A DNA stretch of 64,000 nt from Orientallactaga sibirica (GCA_036365145.1 JAEOAD010000018.1:5722001-5786000), one strand, 5' to 3'; counted from the first letter of the stretch, positions 41,210 through 52,535 are shown. Program-made: numbers and translations. The notes: a model not told the origin generated them from the letters alone.

Positions 41210-43737
41210 TGATGTTTTGTAACCGGTAGGTCTGACACCTCAGTTCTGCATGTCAGAGCTCCATTCCAACTGTTATCTGACCTGAATGGCTGGGGAAAAT
41301 ATTAAACACCATCCTTGGCGGGTGTCTCAGCTCAGCCGTGCCTTGTAGGATGGTGGAGATGAGATGGGGCTCATGGTTTTTCTCACCTCTTTGTTTGCAT
41401 AGAGAACACCATCATTGCTTTTGAAAGTGCAGAATGTCCTGGCATGTCTTGGGGGGGGCCTTCCTATAGGATTCTCTTGGAATGGGGAACCTGGATGACT
41501 TGCCCGGTGTCTCCTGGGTTGTTGTGTTTGGTCCTCCCAGGGTGGGCATTGCTGGTTTCTGCCTCTTGATGCTCCACTATGTCTCTCTGGATATTGGGTT
41601 CTCCACTGTAAAGCTGGACACTCATCTCTATTGAAGCTCTGGGGTGTGTGGAAGCATTTCCAACTGTGGTTCCTCCTTTGCAGGCAAAATAAACGGGTAG
41701 TACTGAGGTCTGTAGCTGCCCTCTGGGGCATCACACGCTAGGGCTCTGGCCAGCCTGACACCAATCTCGTGGATGCCTGCCCTCTCTTGTAGGTGGAAGA
41801 ACATTTACTGACTGACCTGGAGCACCTAGGAAGCCTGTAGCATCCTGGCAGTGGGTGTGGTCATCTCATTCCAGACTAAAGAGCAAGGCCCAGTACGCTG
41901 GGCAGGCATCAGGGATGAGGGTGCTTATTAGACACTCATGAAGCCAGCTGCTCTCTGGTCCTGTTGGGCACAGGGTTTTCTACTCCTCAGCAATGGGAGG
42001 GACCCTTGGCAGGAGGCCTTCCCTGTAGACAGTGGTATGGGCTACTCACAGCTGGCCTGGTAACTGCCAAGACAGGAAGCCTGGGCCTTGTACTGCTTTC
42101 TCAGCAGTGCGGATCCCTGGACCCATGGACATGCCCTGCATGTCTGTTGGGAGGTAGAGTCTGTCCTGCTTGTGGCCTGGGGCTATCTCCATCTGGTGGT
42201 TTCTCATTGCCACTGGAGACAGAGCCTAGCAATGCTGCCCTCCTCAACTTTTTTCCCCAATTAATTAATTTAAATTGACCATTAAGTCAGCCGAGTTTTT
42301 GATTGATATTTTCATTAGTAGCCCTGTCCGACGCCCCAGGAATGTATGGTAATGTCCAATCTGCGGGCGGCCGTGCTCCTCCTCTAGCACTGAGTTATGG
42401 CTGGTACTGGCGTGCGGCTTCCAGGGTAATTTGAATTCAGATGAGCTGCAGCAGCGTTCTAGAGGCTGGCGGCTGGCCGCTGACGGATGGCACCTGGGTT
42501 ACTACAAGGTCACTGTGCAGCCGCCACCATGCTGGAGGGATGGGCCAGGCTGCTGAATGAGGTGGGTAGCCCCGGGGCAACCAGTCAAGTGGACCTTGAA
42601 GACTGCCTAGCCTGTGGCCATCTCCCTTGAAAGCACCCGTGAGCCCCAAGACATCGAGCCTCATGGTTGCTGTCCATTCAGCTCAGCTTCCTCTGTAGAG
42701 GAAAAGCTGAGAGGCATCAGAAGAGCTGGGTCCCATCACCAGGAAAGTGCTGGCTAAATGGGACAGATGCCCCGCCAGGAAAGAGGCAGTCTGATCTCCA
42801 GGGTGCCAGTGTGTGATGGGCTGTGGGACAGGCCTCCTCTGTAGACATTGTCTTGTCGTAGGGAAGGTGCTCCAGGGTCCTGGCACACCGGGTGAGCAGC
42901 CAGACCCACCTTACCCCTACTTCTCAGATTTGGTCTTGATGTTAGGCTGGGGGTAGGTGGAGGCACAAAGTCTGAGTGCCCACTGTCTGGCTGACTGGTC
43001 TTGGCTTCATTCTTGCCTATCTCTACAACGTGAGAACATGATGCCTGCTCATTGGTTTAGGGTGAGGAACAAATGGACCAGCCAGGCAAAGCATGTAGTC
43101 TGTGCTGAGCACACTTAGCCTCTCCCCTGCTGTGGCTGCTCAGTTCCAATGGGAGGCAGCAACCCCCGTCCCCTGTTACAAGGGATCTGCAGAGGAAAAG
43201 GACAGCTTTGTCCTTGAGGGTTGAGGCATATGATACAGACTTCAGGTATGATGGAAACTTAGAAATGGGGTTGGGATCATAAGCATTGGCACCTGAGCAG
43301 AGCCTTCCTGAGGTGGAGCTGGCCTGGGTCCAGCTGGGCAGGCTGTATAAGTGGCCCCTGGCATAGGGCTCCAGCTGGCTAGGGGTTTGGAACAGGAGAC
43401 CACAGGACTTTTTTGTACTTTGGACCACTGATCAAGGGTGTATCTGAAAGTCTGAGGCCACAGGGCCTCTGGTGGAGGTGACATGAAGGCAGCTCTGGTC
43501 CAGCTGGGTCTAACTTGTTGCTCCTAAGGACAAAAACCCTTTGTCTCCATTCCTGTCCTCCTATCCATTTGAATTTTGTCACATACACTTATTGGTTGAG
43601 CCAGTGGGCTATGATGTGATCACAAGGTGACAGACAATGCCACAGAAGAGATTTCTTCATCAGCCTCCATCCTCAGTTTCACTATCTATGATCTCAGTTA
43701 CCAAGGTTGGCCTCCATCCCAAATACCAAAATTCAGC
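41210..43737. other. Unique intergenic sequence containing a candidate enhancer
   Basis: No repeats or genes. The A/T-rich block with retained CpGs at 42255-42560 is described separately. Confidence 0.6.
42255..42560. promoter_or_regulatory. Candidate conserved noncoding element / enhancer
   Basis: The segment starts CAATTAATTAATTTAAATTG and includes TTGATTGATATTTTCATTAG (homeodomain and PBX/MEIS-like cores), GGAATGT and GGTAATTTGAATTC. CpG-containing stretches such as GTCCGACGCC and TGCGGGCGGCCGTG are preserved, unlike the neighbourhood. No SINE has landed within it. Function is inferred from composition only. Confidence 0.45.
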
Positions 43738-43879
43738 ATTTTTTTTTGAGGTGTGGTCTCACTCTAGTCAAGGCTGACCTGGCATTCTGTAGACCCAGGC
43801 TGGCCTAGAATTCATGACAATCCTCCTACCTTTGCTTCTGAGTGCAGGGATTAAAGGTGTGTGCCACCACGCCCAGCCT
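43738..43879 (-). mobile_element. B1 SINE
   Basis: TTTTTTTTGAGGTGTGGTCTC to CACCACGCCCAGCC. Confidence 0.88.
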
Positions 43880-44267
43880 CATAAATTTTAAATTGTGACT
43901 TATCCCTAGTAGCATGATGAGACCCCATATAGTCCTATGTACTCTTGCTTGGGATGAGAAACCTCTGAACATCATATCCATGTTGCATGTGCCACCTGCC
44001 TACTGGTCACCTGATGACTTGTCTTCAAGATCAACTGTCATGGAATTCAGGGAGTGTGTAACCATGATTTCAGGCATTCACTGGGGTCTTGGGGCCTCTG
44101 CCCCACAGAGATAGGGATATAGTGAGTAGTAGTGTGTTGTCTCCAGTGATGAGGGCTGGTATGTCTGCCATCAAGGGGTGTTCTGCAAGGACCTGTTGCT
44201 TGCCCAGAGGCTGGTGCTTTGGACATCGGTGGTGACAGTGTTTGTGTTTTTATTTCTGTGATTAAAA
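43880..44267. other. Unique intergenic sequence
   Basis: Nothing recognised. Confidence 0.5.
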
Positions 44268-44487
44268 TTTTTTTTCTGATTTATTTTTATTTTATTAGAG
44301 ACTGAGAGGGAGGGAGGGAGGGAGAGAGAAAGAGAATGGGCACACCAGGGCCTCTAGCTTCTGCAAACAAACTCCAGATGCATGTGCCACCATGTGCATC
44401 TGGCTTACGTGGGACCTGGAGAATTGAACTTGGGTCCTTAGGCTTCACAGGCAATCACCTTAACTGCTAAGCCATCTCTCTAGCCCT
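44268..44487 (-). mobile_element. B2-like SINE
   Basis: TTTTTATTTTATTAGAGACTG to GCCATCTCTCTAGCCC. Confidence 0.9.
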
Positions 44488-44497
44488 GCTGTGATGT

Positions 44498-44712
44498 TTT
44501 ATTAGTGGTGTTGATGGTCATGTGTTTGAGTTGTCAGTGTGCAGGTATTGATGGTTTGTTTTTAATGCTATTGGTGGGGATAATGGTGGTGTTCATGGTA
44601 AGTTGCTGTTTTTATTGGTGGCGGGTGTGTTGGTGTCAATGATGATATGTTGTTAGTGGTGTTATCTTTATTGGTGTTAGTAATGCTGGTGTTGGTAGTG
44701 ATGTGGTGTGAG
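44498..44712. repeat. Degenerate GTG/GTT trinucleotide-type repeat
   Basis: Imperfect GGTGTTGGTGG- and ATGGTGGTG-like units over 215 bases, almost free of C on the + strand. Confidence 0.7.
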
Positions 44713-44764
44713 GCTCCACCTCACACTGGCTCTACAGCAGTCCCAAATTTCCACCATCTTGAGT

Positions 44765-45060
44765 TTCTCCCCACCCCCGTGTGTGTGTGTGTGTATGTGT
44801 GTGTATAGGAGTGCATGTTCCATGTGTGTGGAAGCCAGAGGACAATGTCCGTGTGTTGGTGCTCTCCTTGTTTGGGAGAGGATTTCTCTTGTTGTTTGCT
44901 GCTGCAAATGAGAGACTAGCTGGCCTGTTGTCCTGGGCATGTTGGGATTATAGGTGTATATTTGCATCCAGCTTTACATGGGCTCTGGGGATCTGAACTC
45001 TGGTTGTCAGGCTTGTGCAACAAGCACTTTTAACCACTGAGCCATTTCTCTAGTACCTTG
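44765..45060 (-). mobile_element. B3-like old SINE with (TG)n
   Basis: TGTGTGTGTATGTGTGTG, then GAAGCCAGAGGACAATG, ending CCACTGAGCCATTTCTCTAG. Confidence 0.7.
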
Positions 45061-45182
45061 GGTTTTTTTTTTTTTTTTTCTAGAAAAGACACAATCTTAG
45101 CTTTTAGGGTGAGGCCTGAAGTTGCTGTTGGAGAGGCATTGAAGTTCATCCTCCCAAACAGTTGACTAGTGTTGCAGCACAA

Positions 45183-45345
45183 TTTTTTTTTTTTTTTTTT
45201 TTTGGTTTTTCGAGGCAGGGTCTCACTCTAGCTCAGGCCGACCTGGAATTCACTATGTAGTTGCAGGCTAGCCTTGAACTCACGACGATCCTCCTACCTC
45301 TGCCTCCTGAGTGCTGGGATTAAAGGCGTACGCCATCATGCCCAG
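45183..45345 (-). mobile_element. B1 SINE
   Basis: T run, GGTTTTTCGAGGCAGGG to CCATCATGCCCAGC. Confidence 0.92.
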
Positions 45346-45511
45346 CTTTTTTTTTTGGAATGACCTCTTACCATACTAAGGAACATTAGTATCTAGTCAC
45401 AAATATTAAGTAGACACATGTGTGCGTGTGCATGAGCATGTGGGCACACACACACATACACTCCTACTTCCTTGTCTTGTGTTCTTTCCATTCCACTGAC
45501 CTGTGGATCTG

Positions 45512-45729
45512 TCTCAGGGTGGCCTCAAACTCAAAGTTATCCTCCTACCTCTACCTCCTGAGAAAGAGAGAAAGAGAGAGAGAATGGGCATGCCTCTTGC
45601 CACAGCAAACATACTCCAGATGCATGTGACACTTTGCGCATCTGGCATACATGGACACTGGGGAACGGGACCCAGTCCATCAGGCATTGCAAGCCAGCAT
45701 CTTAACTGCTGAGGCATCTCTCCAGCCCT
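45512..45729 (-). mobile_element. B1 fragment joined to a B2-like SINE
   Basis: The B1 part GTCTCAGGGTGGCC to CTACCTCCTGAG (45512-45562) is followed without tail by the B2-like GAAAGAGAGAATGGGCATG to GCATCTCTCCAGCCC (45563-45729). Confidence 0.85.
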
Positions 45730-45854
45730 CCACTGTGTAGCTTTGCCACAGGTACTAGTCAGAGGCTACATCATTGTGACCACAATACCTGACGTAAGCA
45801 ACACAGGGAGGAAACATGGTCCATTATGGCAGACAGGAAGCGGAGAAAGAGGGA

Positions 45855-46119
45855 AGAAAAGAGGTCAAGAGGGCTTAGTGGTTGAGGTGTTTGCCTGCAA
45901 AGCCAAAGAACCCAGGTTCAACTCCCCAGGACCCACATAAGCCAGATGCACAAGGGGGCGCATGCATCTGGAGTTCATTTGCTGTGGCTGGATGCCCTGA
46001 CATGCCCATTCTCTATCTGCCTCTTTTCTCTCTCTCTCTCTCTCTCTCCTACTCTCTCAAATAAATAAAATGAAAAAAAAAAAAAAAAGAAAAAGAAAAA
46101 AGAAAAGAGGTCAAGAACA
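45855..46119 (+). mobile_element. B2-like SINE with target-site duplication
   Basis: The element is at about 45872-46090; AAGAAAAGAGGTCAAGA occurs on both sides. Confidence 0.93.
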
Positions 46120-46579
46120 AGATAGCCCCAAGGACCAGTCTCTAGTGACTTACTTCCTCTAACTTGGTCCAACCTCCTAAAGTTTCTACAAGTTCCCAAA
46201 ATAGCACTACCAGCTGGGGACCTAGGTTTTAGCACATGAGCCTGTGGGGACATTTCATATTCAAACTGTGAGTTTTTAAAGCTATTTATTGACAACTTTC
46301 ATAAATATAGACAATATACCATGAAAAATGTGAATCTTATTATAATCAGAAAATGTTAGGCCTTTTATCTATTCTTATAAAATTTTTAGGACAATTCTAG
46401 ACTTTCTGTATAGCTCAGCAAGGTTTACAGAAAGGCCACTGATATTTGATTGGGATATACCAACTTAGAGGAGAATTTACATCTTAACAATATTGAGTTT
46501 TCTAGCACACAGACATGGCCTTTGTCCTATTTACTTGTTTTCTTTAGTTTCTATCTATCACTACAGATCTCTTGTACAT

Positions 46580-46724
46580 TTTTTTTGAGGTAGGATCTTG
46601 CTCTAGTCCAGGCTAACCTGGAATTCATTATGTACTTTGAGGCTGGCCTCAAATTCATAGTGATCCTCCTCCCTCAGCCTACACGAGTGCTGGGATTAAA
46701 GGCATGTGCCACCACACCCAGAAC
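46580..46724 (-). mobile_element. B1 SINE in the old L1
   Basis: TTTTTTGAGGTAGGATCTTGC to CACCACACCCAG; TTGTACATTTT precedes and TTGTATATTTT follows the pair. Confidence 0.9.
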
Positions 46725-46727
46725 ATA

Positions 46728-46960
46728 TATTTTTTTATTTTTTAAAAATTTTAAATATTTTATTTATTTGCAAGCAGAGAGAGAGAAAGGCAGACAGAGA
46801 GAGACAGAAGGGCACACTAGGGCCTCCTGCCACTGCAAACAAATTCCACATGCATGCACCACTCTGCATCTGGCTTTTATGTGGGTACTGGGTAATCTAA
46901 TCCAGGTTTTTAGGCCTTGCAAGCAAGTGCCAAACTGATAAGCCATCTCTCCAGCCCTTG
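46728..46960 (-). mobile_element. B2-like SINE in the old L1
   Basis: TTTTATTTATTTGCAAGCAG to GCCATCTCTCCAGCCC. Confidence 0.9.
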
Positions 46961-47120
46961 TATATTTTGTTCCATTTATTTTCATGTGTTTTATATTTTG
47001 GTGTTAATTGGGATTTAATTTTAATTTTATACATTGAGTTTATTTCTGTGATCTTTCCAAGTCCATTCGTTAATTCTAGTGGTTGTATTGTGAAATCCTT
47101 AGTTTCTCCATCCTCCAAAA

Positions 47121-47277
47121 ATTGGGCTGGGGAAATGGCTCAGCAGTTAAAGGTACTTTCTTGCAAAGCCTGCTAGCCTACTAGGTTCAATTCCCCAGTA
47201 ACCATATAAAGACAGATGCAAAAAGTGGTGCATGCATCTGGAGTTCATTTGCAGCAGCAAGGGCACACACAGACACA

Positions 47278-47312
<35 letters not shown>

Positions 47313-47325
47313 ATATATTTAAAAA
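47121..47325 (+). mobile_element. B2-like SINE with (AAAT)n tail
   Basis: ATTGGGCTGGGGAAATGGCTC to ten AAAT units. Confidence 0.9.
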
Positions 47326-47756
47326 TAGTTGTTGAGTATGTTATTGTGTTGAAGGTCTGTGACATGACATGGCTTAGCTGGGCTCTGTCTCAAGGTCATT
47401 GGCTGTGGTCCAGCCCTGGGTGGGATCCAGATCTCATCTGAAGAGCTCACTGTGGGAATAGAGATACATGGAGGGGAGGGGAAAGGTCTGTGGATGGAAC
47501 AGCAAGGGCCAATGTTCCTAGGGATGGTGAGGCAGGCCAGAGAAACAGAGTGGACAGGTAAAAGGCAACAGTTGGCTTGTACAATGGGGAGGTCAGGTCA
47601 GAGGTTCTTGGCAGCTAATGGGACAGCATGATCTGTGTCTCCCAGGGTTGTGGTGACTGCCATTAGTTAAGTGACCTTGGGGCCAGCGGCAAGGAGGGGA
47701 AGGAAGGGCACTGGGCAACAGGGCAAGTGGGAGGAGAGGCATCTGTCCAGCTCCTT
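47326..47756. other. Unique intergenic sequence
   Basis: Nothing recognised. Confidence 0.5.
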
Positions 47757-48005
47757 TCTTATTTTTATTTACTTATTTATTTACTTTTTTTGAGAGAGAA
47801 AAAGAGACAGATAGAGAATGGGCACGCCAGTGGCCTCAGCCTCTGTGAACAAACTCCAGATGTGTGCGCCCCCTTGTGGGCAAATGTGGCATTGCGTGCT
47901 TGTGTCACTTTTTGCATCTGACTAAAAGTGGGACCTGGAGAACTGAATGGGCATTCCTAGGCTTGGCAGGCAGGAGCCTTAACTGCTAAGCCATCTTTCC
48001 AGCCC
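47757..48005 (-). mobile_element. B2-like SINE, longer variant
   Basis: TTTATTTACTTATTTATTT to GCCATCTTTCCAGCCC. It contains an extra block, GGGCAAATGTGGCATTGCGTGC, not seen in most copies. Confidence 0.9.
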
Positions 48006-48019
48006 TTATTTACTTTTTA

Positions 48020-48277
48020 TTTTACTTTATTTATTTATTTTTTATTTCAGAGAGAAAGACAGACACAGAGAGGAAGAGACAGAGAGAGAATGGGCACACC
48101 AGCAGCCTCTCTGCCACTGTGAATGAACTCCAGATGCATGCGCCCTCTTGTGGGCAAGTGCGGCATTGCCTGCTTGCGTCACTTTATGTCTGGCTAAAGA
48201 TGGGACCTGGAGATCTAACGGGTGTTCTTAGGCTTGGCAGGCAGGCGCCTTAACTGCTAAGTCATCTTTCCAGCCCC
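48020..48277 (-). mobile_element. B2-like SINE, longer variant
   Basis: Same long subtype as the previous copy (GGGCAAGTGCGGCATTGCCTGC present); CTTATTTACTTTTTATTT-type target repeats flank it. Confidence 0.9.
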
Positions 48278-48309
48278 TTATTTACTATTTACTTTATTTT
48301 TTGCATCTT

Positions 48310-48510
48310 CTTTTTAAAAAAGATTTAAAGTTTATTTTATTTATTAGAGAGAGAGAGGTAGAGAGAGAGAGAGATAATGAGCATGCCAGAGCCTTCAGCT
48401 GCTGCAAACAAACTCCAGATCATCTGGTTTATGTGGGTCCTGGGGAATTGAATCTGGGTCCTTTGGCTTTGTAGGCAAGCACCTTAACTACTAAACAATC
48501 TCTCTAGCCC
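48310..48510 (-). mobile_element. B2-like SINE
   Basis: TTTATTTTATTTATTAGAGAG to AACAATCTCTCTAGCCC. Confidence 0.88.
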
Positions 48511-48529
48511 TGCATCTCTTTTATTTTTT

Positions 48530-49480
48530 TTTGGGGGGAAGAACATTTATTTTGGCTTACAGACTCAAGGGGAAGCTCCATGATGGCAGGGGAAAAATGA
48601 TGGCATGAGCAGAGGGTGGACATCAACCCCTGGCCAACATAAGGTGGACAGTAGCAACAGGAGACTGTGCCAAATACTGGCACCCATAAAGCCTGCCCAC
48701 AGCAATACACTGCCTCCAGGAGGCATTAATTCTCACATCTCCATCATCTGGAAACCTAAGAACACCTAAGTTTATGGGGGACACCTAAATCAAACCACAT
48801 TCCTCTCTTGGCCCCCATAAACTGACAACTATCCATGATGTAATATGCAATGCATTTAGTCCAATTTTAAAAGTCCCTATAGTTTTTATCAATCCTAATG
48901 ATGTTCAAACATCCCATAATCCAAGTTCTTTTAACTGAGCCATAATACTAAAAAATCCCCCAAACCCATAATGGCACAGAATAAACATTCATACTGCAAA
49001 GATGGCATTGGGCATAGTGAAGAAATATTCAACAAATACAAGATTTAAACAGGGCAAACATCAAACTCTGTAGCTCTAAGTCCAACAACTCTAGTCAGTA
49101 ACAAGACTCCAAGTCCAGTAATTCTGACCAGCAACAAGTCTCTGGAGTTCCAATTCCGCCCCTCCAGCTAGGCTACTCACAGTCCTGGAAAACTTCATCT
49201 GGGGTCGGCAGCTCTCCTTGGCAGCCATCTCATGGTCCCAGCATCTCCACTGGGTCTCCACTACAATCCACTGTTCATCCTCATGGCTCCGTCGGGTTTC
49301 CACCTGCATCTCCTTTTTATCCTTCCATCCATGGAAGCCCTCCTCTGCTGACCCAGTCCTGGACACCTGTTCCAGTCCCCACAGTGTCTTCATCCTTTCA
49401 CCTCCTATTGCCACCCTTACCCCCAACCCAGTGCCAACCTCTGGCTTGTGGCACTTTGTCCCCATCAGTTGGTACAATGC
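48530..49480 (-). mobile_element. MaLR-like (ERVL-MaLR) element: LTR plus internal sequence
   Basis: LTR at about 48530-48799 (TTATTTTGGCTTACAGACTC to AAATCAAACCACA, same family as 56531-56865), then 680 bases of internal sequence with repeated CAACTCTAGTCAGTAACAAG / TAATTCTGACCAGCAACAAG units. It is non-coding, as expected for MaLR. Confidence 0.7.
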
Positions 49481-49489
49481 TTGTCTCCT

Positions 49490-49706
49490 GTTATTTATTT
49501 ATATTTTGACTCATCTGTTTTCTTTCATTTATTTTTTAAGGAGAGTGAGAGAGAGAGAGAGAGAATATAGGAGTGCCAGGGCCTCTTGCAAACAAACTCT
49601 ATATGTGCCACTTTGTGCATCTGGCTTTATGGGTACTGGGGAATCAAACCTGGGCTGTTAGGCTTTGCAGTCAAGCACTTTAACTGCTGAGCCATCTCTC
49701 CAGCCC
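49490..49706 (-). mobile_element. B2-like SINE
   Basis: TTATTTATATTTTGACTC then GA-rich tail to GCCATCTCTCCAGCCC. Confidence 0.88.
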
Positions 49707-49743
49707 ATTTTTCTCTTTCCTTCTTCCTTCTTTCCTCCCTCCC

Positions 49744-49793
<50 letters not shown>

Positions 49794-49799
49794 TTTCTT
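49707..49799. repeat. (CTTT)n and CT-rich tract
   Basis: About 12 CTTT units within a 90-base pyrimidine run. Confidence 0.9.
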
Positions 49800-49945
49800 T
49801 TTGGTTTTTCAATGTAGGGTCTCACTGTAGCCCAGGCTGACCTGAAATTCACTCTGTATTCTCAGAGTGGCCTCGAACTCATGCCAGTCTTCCTACCTCT
49901 GCCTCCCGAATGCTGGGATTAAAGGCGTGCACCACCACGCCTGGC
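49800..49945 (-). mobile_element. B1 SINE
   Basis: TTGGTTTTTCAATGTAGGG to CACCACGCCTGGC. Confidence 0.92.
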
Positions 49946-50064
49946 TTTTTTTTTGTTTTTTCATTTTTATTTATTTTCATGTGACTTCATTATGTGTCTT
50001 TTTTCATTTTGTCCTCCTGTTTGATCTCATCTTCTCATGTGGCCAACTACCCATCACCTCTTAT

Positions 50065-50688
50065 ATTATTAGTCAGGTTCTCTAGAGGAACAGGACTGAT
50101 AGAATGAATTGGTATTATATTATTATTATTATTACATTGGTATTTATTAGACTAGCTTACTGCAGTTCAACAATGTTTATCTGCTGGCATTGAGCACTGA
50201 GCATTGAGGAGTCCGGTAGCTGCTTAGTCCATGTGGCTGGAGGCCTCAGCAGTTTCAATCTGGCACAGAAGGCCTGAAGGCTTCCTGGAGAGCTGCTGGT
50301 CTTGTTGGAAGGCTGAAACTTGGATCCAATGCTGATGAAGGACAGTCAGCTTGGAGTAGGAGTGAATAGCAGGGACATCTAGGTAAAGAGCACTCACCAA
50401 GCCGGGAGTGGTGGTGCATGCCTTTAAACCCAGCACTCAGGAGGCCAAAGAGCACTCACCAGTGAGTAGCACAGGCAGCCAGATGAAGAAGGAGCTGTGT
50501 TTTCTCTTAGCTTCCTTATATATAGTTCATCACAGGAAAGGCTGCCCACTTTGGAGGAAGGTCTCACTCTGGAGGGAGGACTTCTTCCTTCAGTTAATCC
50601 TTCCTGGAAGCAACCTCCTAGACCCACCCAAGGGGGACGCCTGTGATTCCTAATCAGATCAAGTTGACAGCACAACTTTACCATCACA
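50065..50688 (-). mobile_element. MLT2-like ERVL LTR
   Basis: The minus strand starts TGTGATGGTAAAGTTGTGCTGTC and ends near GAGAACCTGACTAATA, the recalled form of MLT2-type LTRs. It contains TATATATAG-like sequence at about 50516. A short B1 piece is inserted at 50399-50446. Confidence 0.65.
50385..50460 (+). mobile_element. 48-bp head-only B1 insertion without tail
   Basis: AAGCCGGGAGTGGTGGTGC to CACTCAGGAGGCC (50399-50446) is flanked by perfect 14-bp AAAGAGCACTCACC copies (50385-50398 and 50447-50460). There is no A tail. Confidence 0.9.
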
Positions 50689-50717
50689 GTCATTTTCCTC
50701 CTGGAGGCAGGCCTCAC

Positions 50718-50775
50718 ATCTTTCCTTTCCCCTTTCCTTTCCCCTTTTCCTCTTCCTTTTCCTTTCCTTTCCTAA
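50718..50775. repeat. (TTTCC)n pyrimidine tract
   Basis: CTTTCC/CCTTTT units. Confidence 0.85.
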
Positions 50776-51479
50776 CAAAAATCTCAAATTTGGTGGCTAC
50801 ATGGGCCCAGCATTCCAGAGGATAAATGGCAAGGCAAGAGCCTGAACAGGGTGTCTTGAGTCGTGGTCAGGTGGCTTCTGTGAATATGGTCCCTAAGATC
50901 CCAGCCACAAGTACTCAACCTTCCCAACCCCTCCAGCCTTCCTTGATTGACCCTGTTGGCCTAGATGTCCTGTGCGTGTGGCTTTTGGGGGAAGTGCTCT
51001 TTGTCAGGTTCTGTGTTTATGATTCACATACTCATTAAACTATGTCGGTAACCACAAATCAATACCCACTACACTTTTGTGATCACTCACTGACATGAGC
51101 AGTCACTTAAGGCATGCTCCCAGGGGAGGTGGGCAGACCATGCTCTGCCAGTGATGAGGTTCTTTCTGGACTCTGTGTCCTGTTTTCACTCTTCTCCTCC
51201 TCCTTCTTCTTGACATTTTGCTGTTTCAAGTGTCCTGAGAGCCTGCTGGCCACTGCGTAGTGCTCCTGAGTATCTGGTGGCTACGACATTACTTAGGTGG
51301 AACACACACAATAGAGAAGTTTTGTCCAGATGCGTGACATGCTATTGGCCATGGGTGCACTGTTAACAGATCAAAATAGTACATTCCTTCTGTGTTTAAA
51401 CAGAGCCACACGAAGCAGGCATTATCTGCTGGGGAGATGTGACCAGATGCTCATGGGAACCTAGCCCCATGCTGCATTG
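50776..51479. other. Unique intergenic sequence
   Basis: Nothing recognised. Confidence 0.5.
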
Positions 51480-51933
51480 AGAGGAACTCGGGTCACTTCG
51501 TTAGGCTTGTAGGATGACTGGAGCCCTGAAAGTAAAGGCAAGAATGTCTGTCCTCACAATCTGCACTTGCTAGAGATCAAAGGATAGGACTTCTTATCTC
51601 TAGCCTAAAGGAGTTCCCACAAACAACCTGAGCCCTTCTCCTAGAATTTAAATCCAATCCTGACATTGTGGTTGGTCAAGCTTAGACCCCAGAACTTGGC
51701 CTCATGGCTGGCCTCTTCCTGAGCCAGTCCCTAGTCCAGGCCAATCAGTTGTCTCTCTGGCTCACCTGAGCCAGAAGGTGAAACCCAGCACAATAAGGTA
51801 ATAAATAGATGCGTGCTAGGGGACAAGCCTCTCTCGGCTGCCCATTCATCACTCCTGAACCCTCAGGTTCTGGAGAATCCCCTTGACCCCTCTCTTCCCA
51901 CTCTTGCCCTCCACATGGCAGGAACTCTCTATA

Positions 51934-51935
<2 letters not shown>

Positions 51936-51971
<36 letters not shown>

Positions 51972-52106
51972 CCAGGTAGGGTCTCACTCTAGCCCAGGCT
52001 GACCTGGAATTCACTCTGTATTCTCAGGGTGGCCTTGAACCCATAGTGATCCTCCTACCTCTGCCTCCTGAGCCTGAGATTAAAGACGTGCACCACCATG
52101 CCCAGC
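51936..52106 (-). mobile_element. B1 SINE with (CT)n, in copy A
   Basis: (CT)13-type run at 51937-51964, then TTCCAGGTAGGGTCTCAC to CACCATGCCCAGC. Confidence 0.9.
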
Positions 52107-52112
52107 TCTTCT

Positions 52113-52345
52113 CTCTCTCTCTTTTTAAAAATTTCTTTTCCTCTTTATTTATTTATTTATTAGAGACAGAACAAGGGAGAAAAAGAGAAAGAGAATGGCT
52201 GTACTAGGGCCTTTAGCCACTGCAAACAAATTCCAGATGCATGTACTACCATGTGCATCTGGCTTACGGGGACCTGAAGAATCAAACTGGGGTCCTTAGG
52301 CTTTGCAGACAAGTGCCTTAACTGCTAAGCCTTCTCTCCAGCCCT
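52113..52345 (-). mobile_element. B2-like SINE in copy A
   Basis: TTATTTATTTATTTATTAG to AGCCTTCTCTCCAGCCC; CTTTCTCT-type target repeats flank it. Confidence 0.9.
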
Positions 52346-52380
52346 ACTTTCTCTTCTTTTTTCCTCTCTAACTCCCCCAT

Positions 52381-52535
52381 TTTTTTTTTTGTTTTTTTTG
52401 AGATAGGGTCTCACTCTAGCCCAGGCTGACCTGGAATTCACTATGTAGTCTCATGGTGGCCTCGAATTCATGGCAATCTTCCTACCTCTGCCTCCCGAGT
52501 GCTGGGATTAAAGGCATGTGCCACCACGCCCAGCT
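52381..52535 (-). mobile_element. B1 SINE in copy A
   Basis: T run, TTGAGATAGGGTCTCAC to CACCACGCCCAGC; TAACTCCC precedes and follows it. Confidence 0.92.

Larger units (their letters stand above)
46265..47115 (-). mobile_element. Old L1 fragment, minus strand
   Basis: TTTATTGACAACTTTCATAA marks an L1 3' end. AATATTGAGTTTTCTAGC, TATTTTGTTCCATTTATTTTC and GTTAATTCTAGTGGTTG are typical antisense ORF2 sequence. A B1 and a B2-like SINE split it. Confidence 0.75.

Noticed and set aside
41327..41734. 135-codon minus frame at 41.3-41.7 kb
   Set aside because: No domain, no splice context and no recognisable family; not supported as a gene.
49218..49661. 147-codon + frame at 49.2-49.66 kb
   Set aside because: It runs from MaLR-like internal sequence into a B2-like SINE and has no conserved protein features.
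49658..49852. Lys/Glu-rich frames around 49.7 kb
   Set aside because: They are produced by the antisense (CTTT)n tract between two SINEs.
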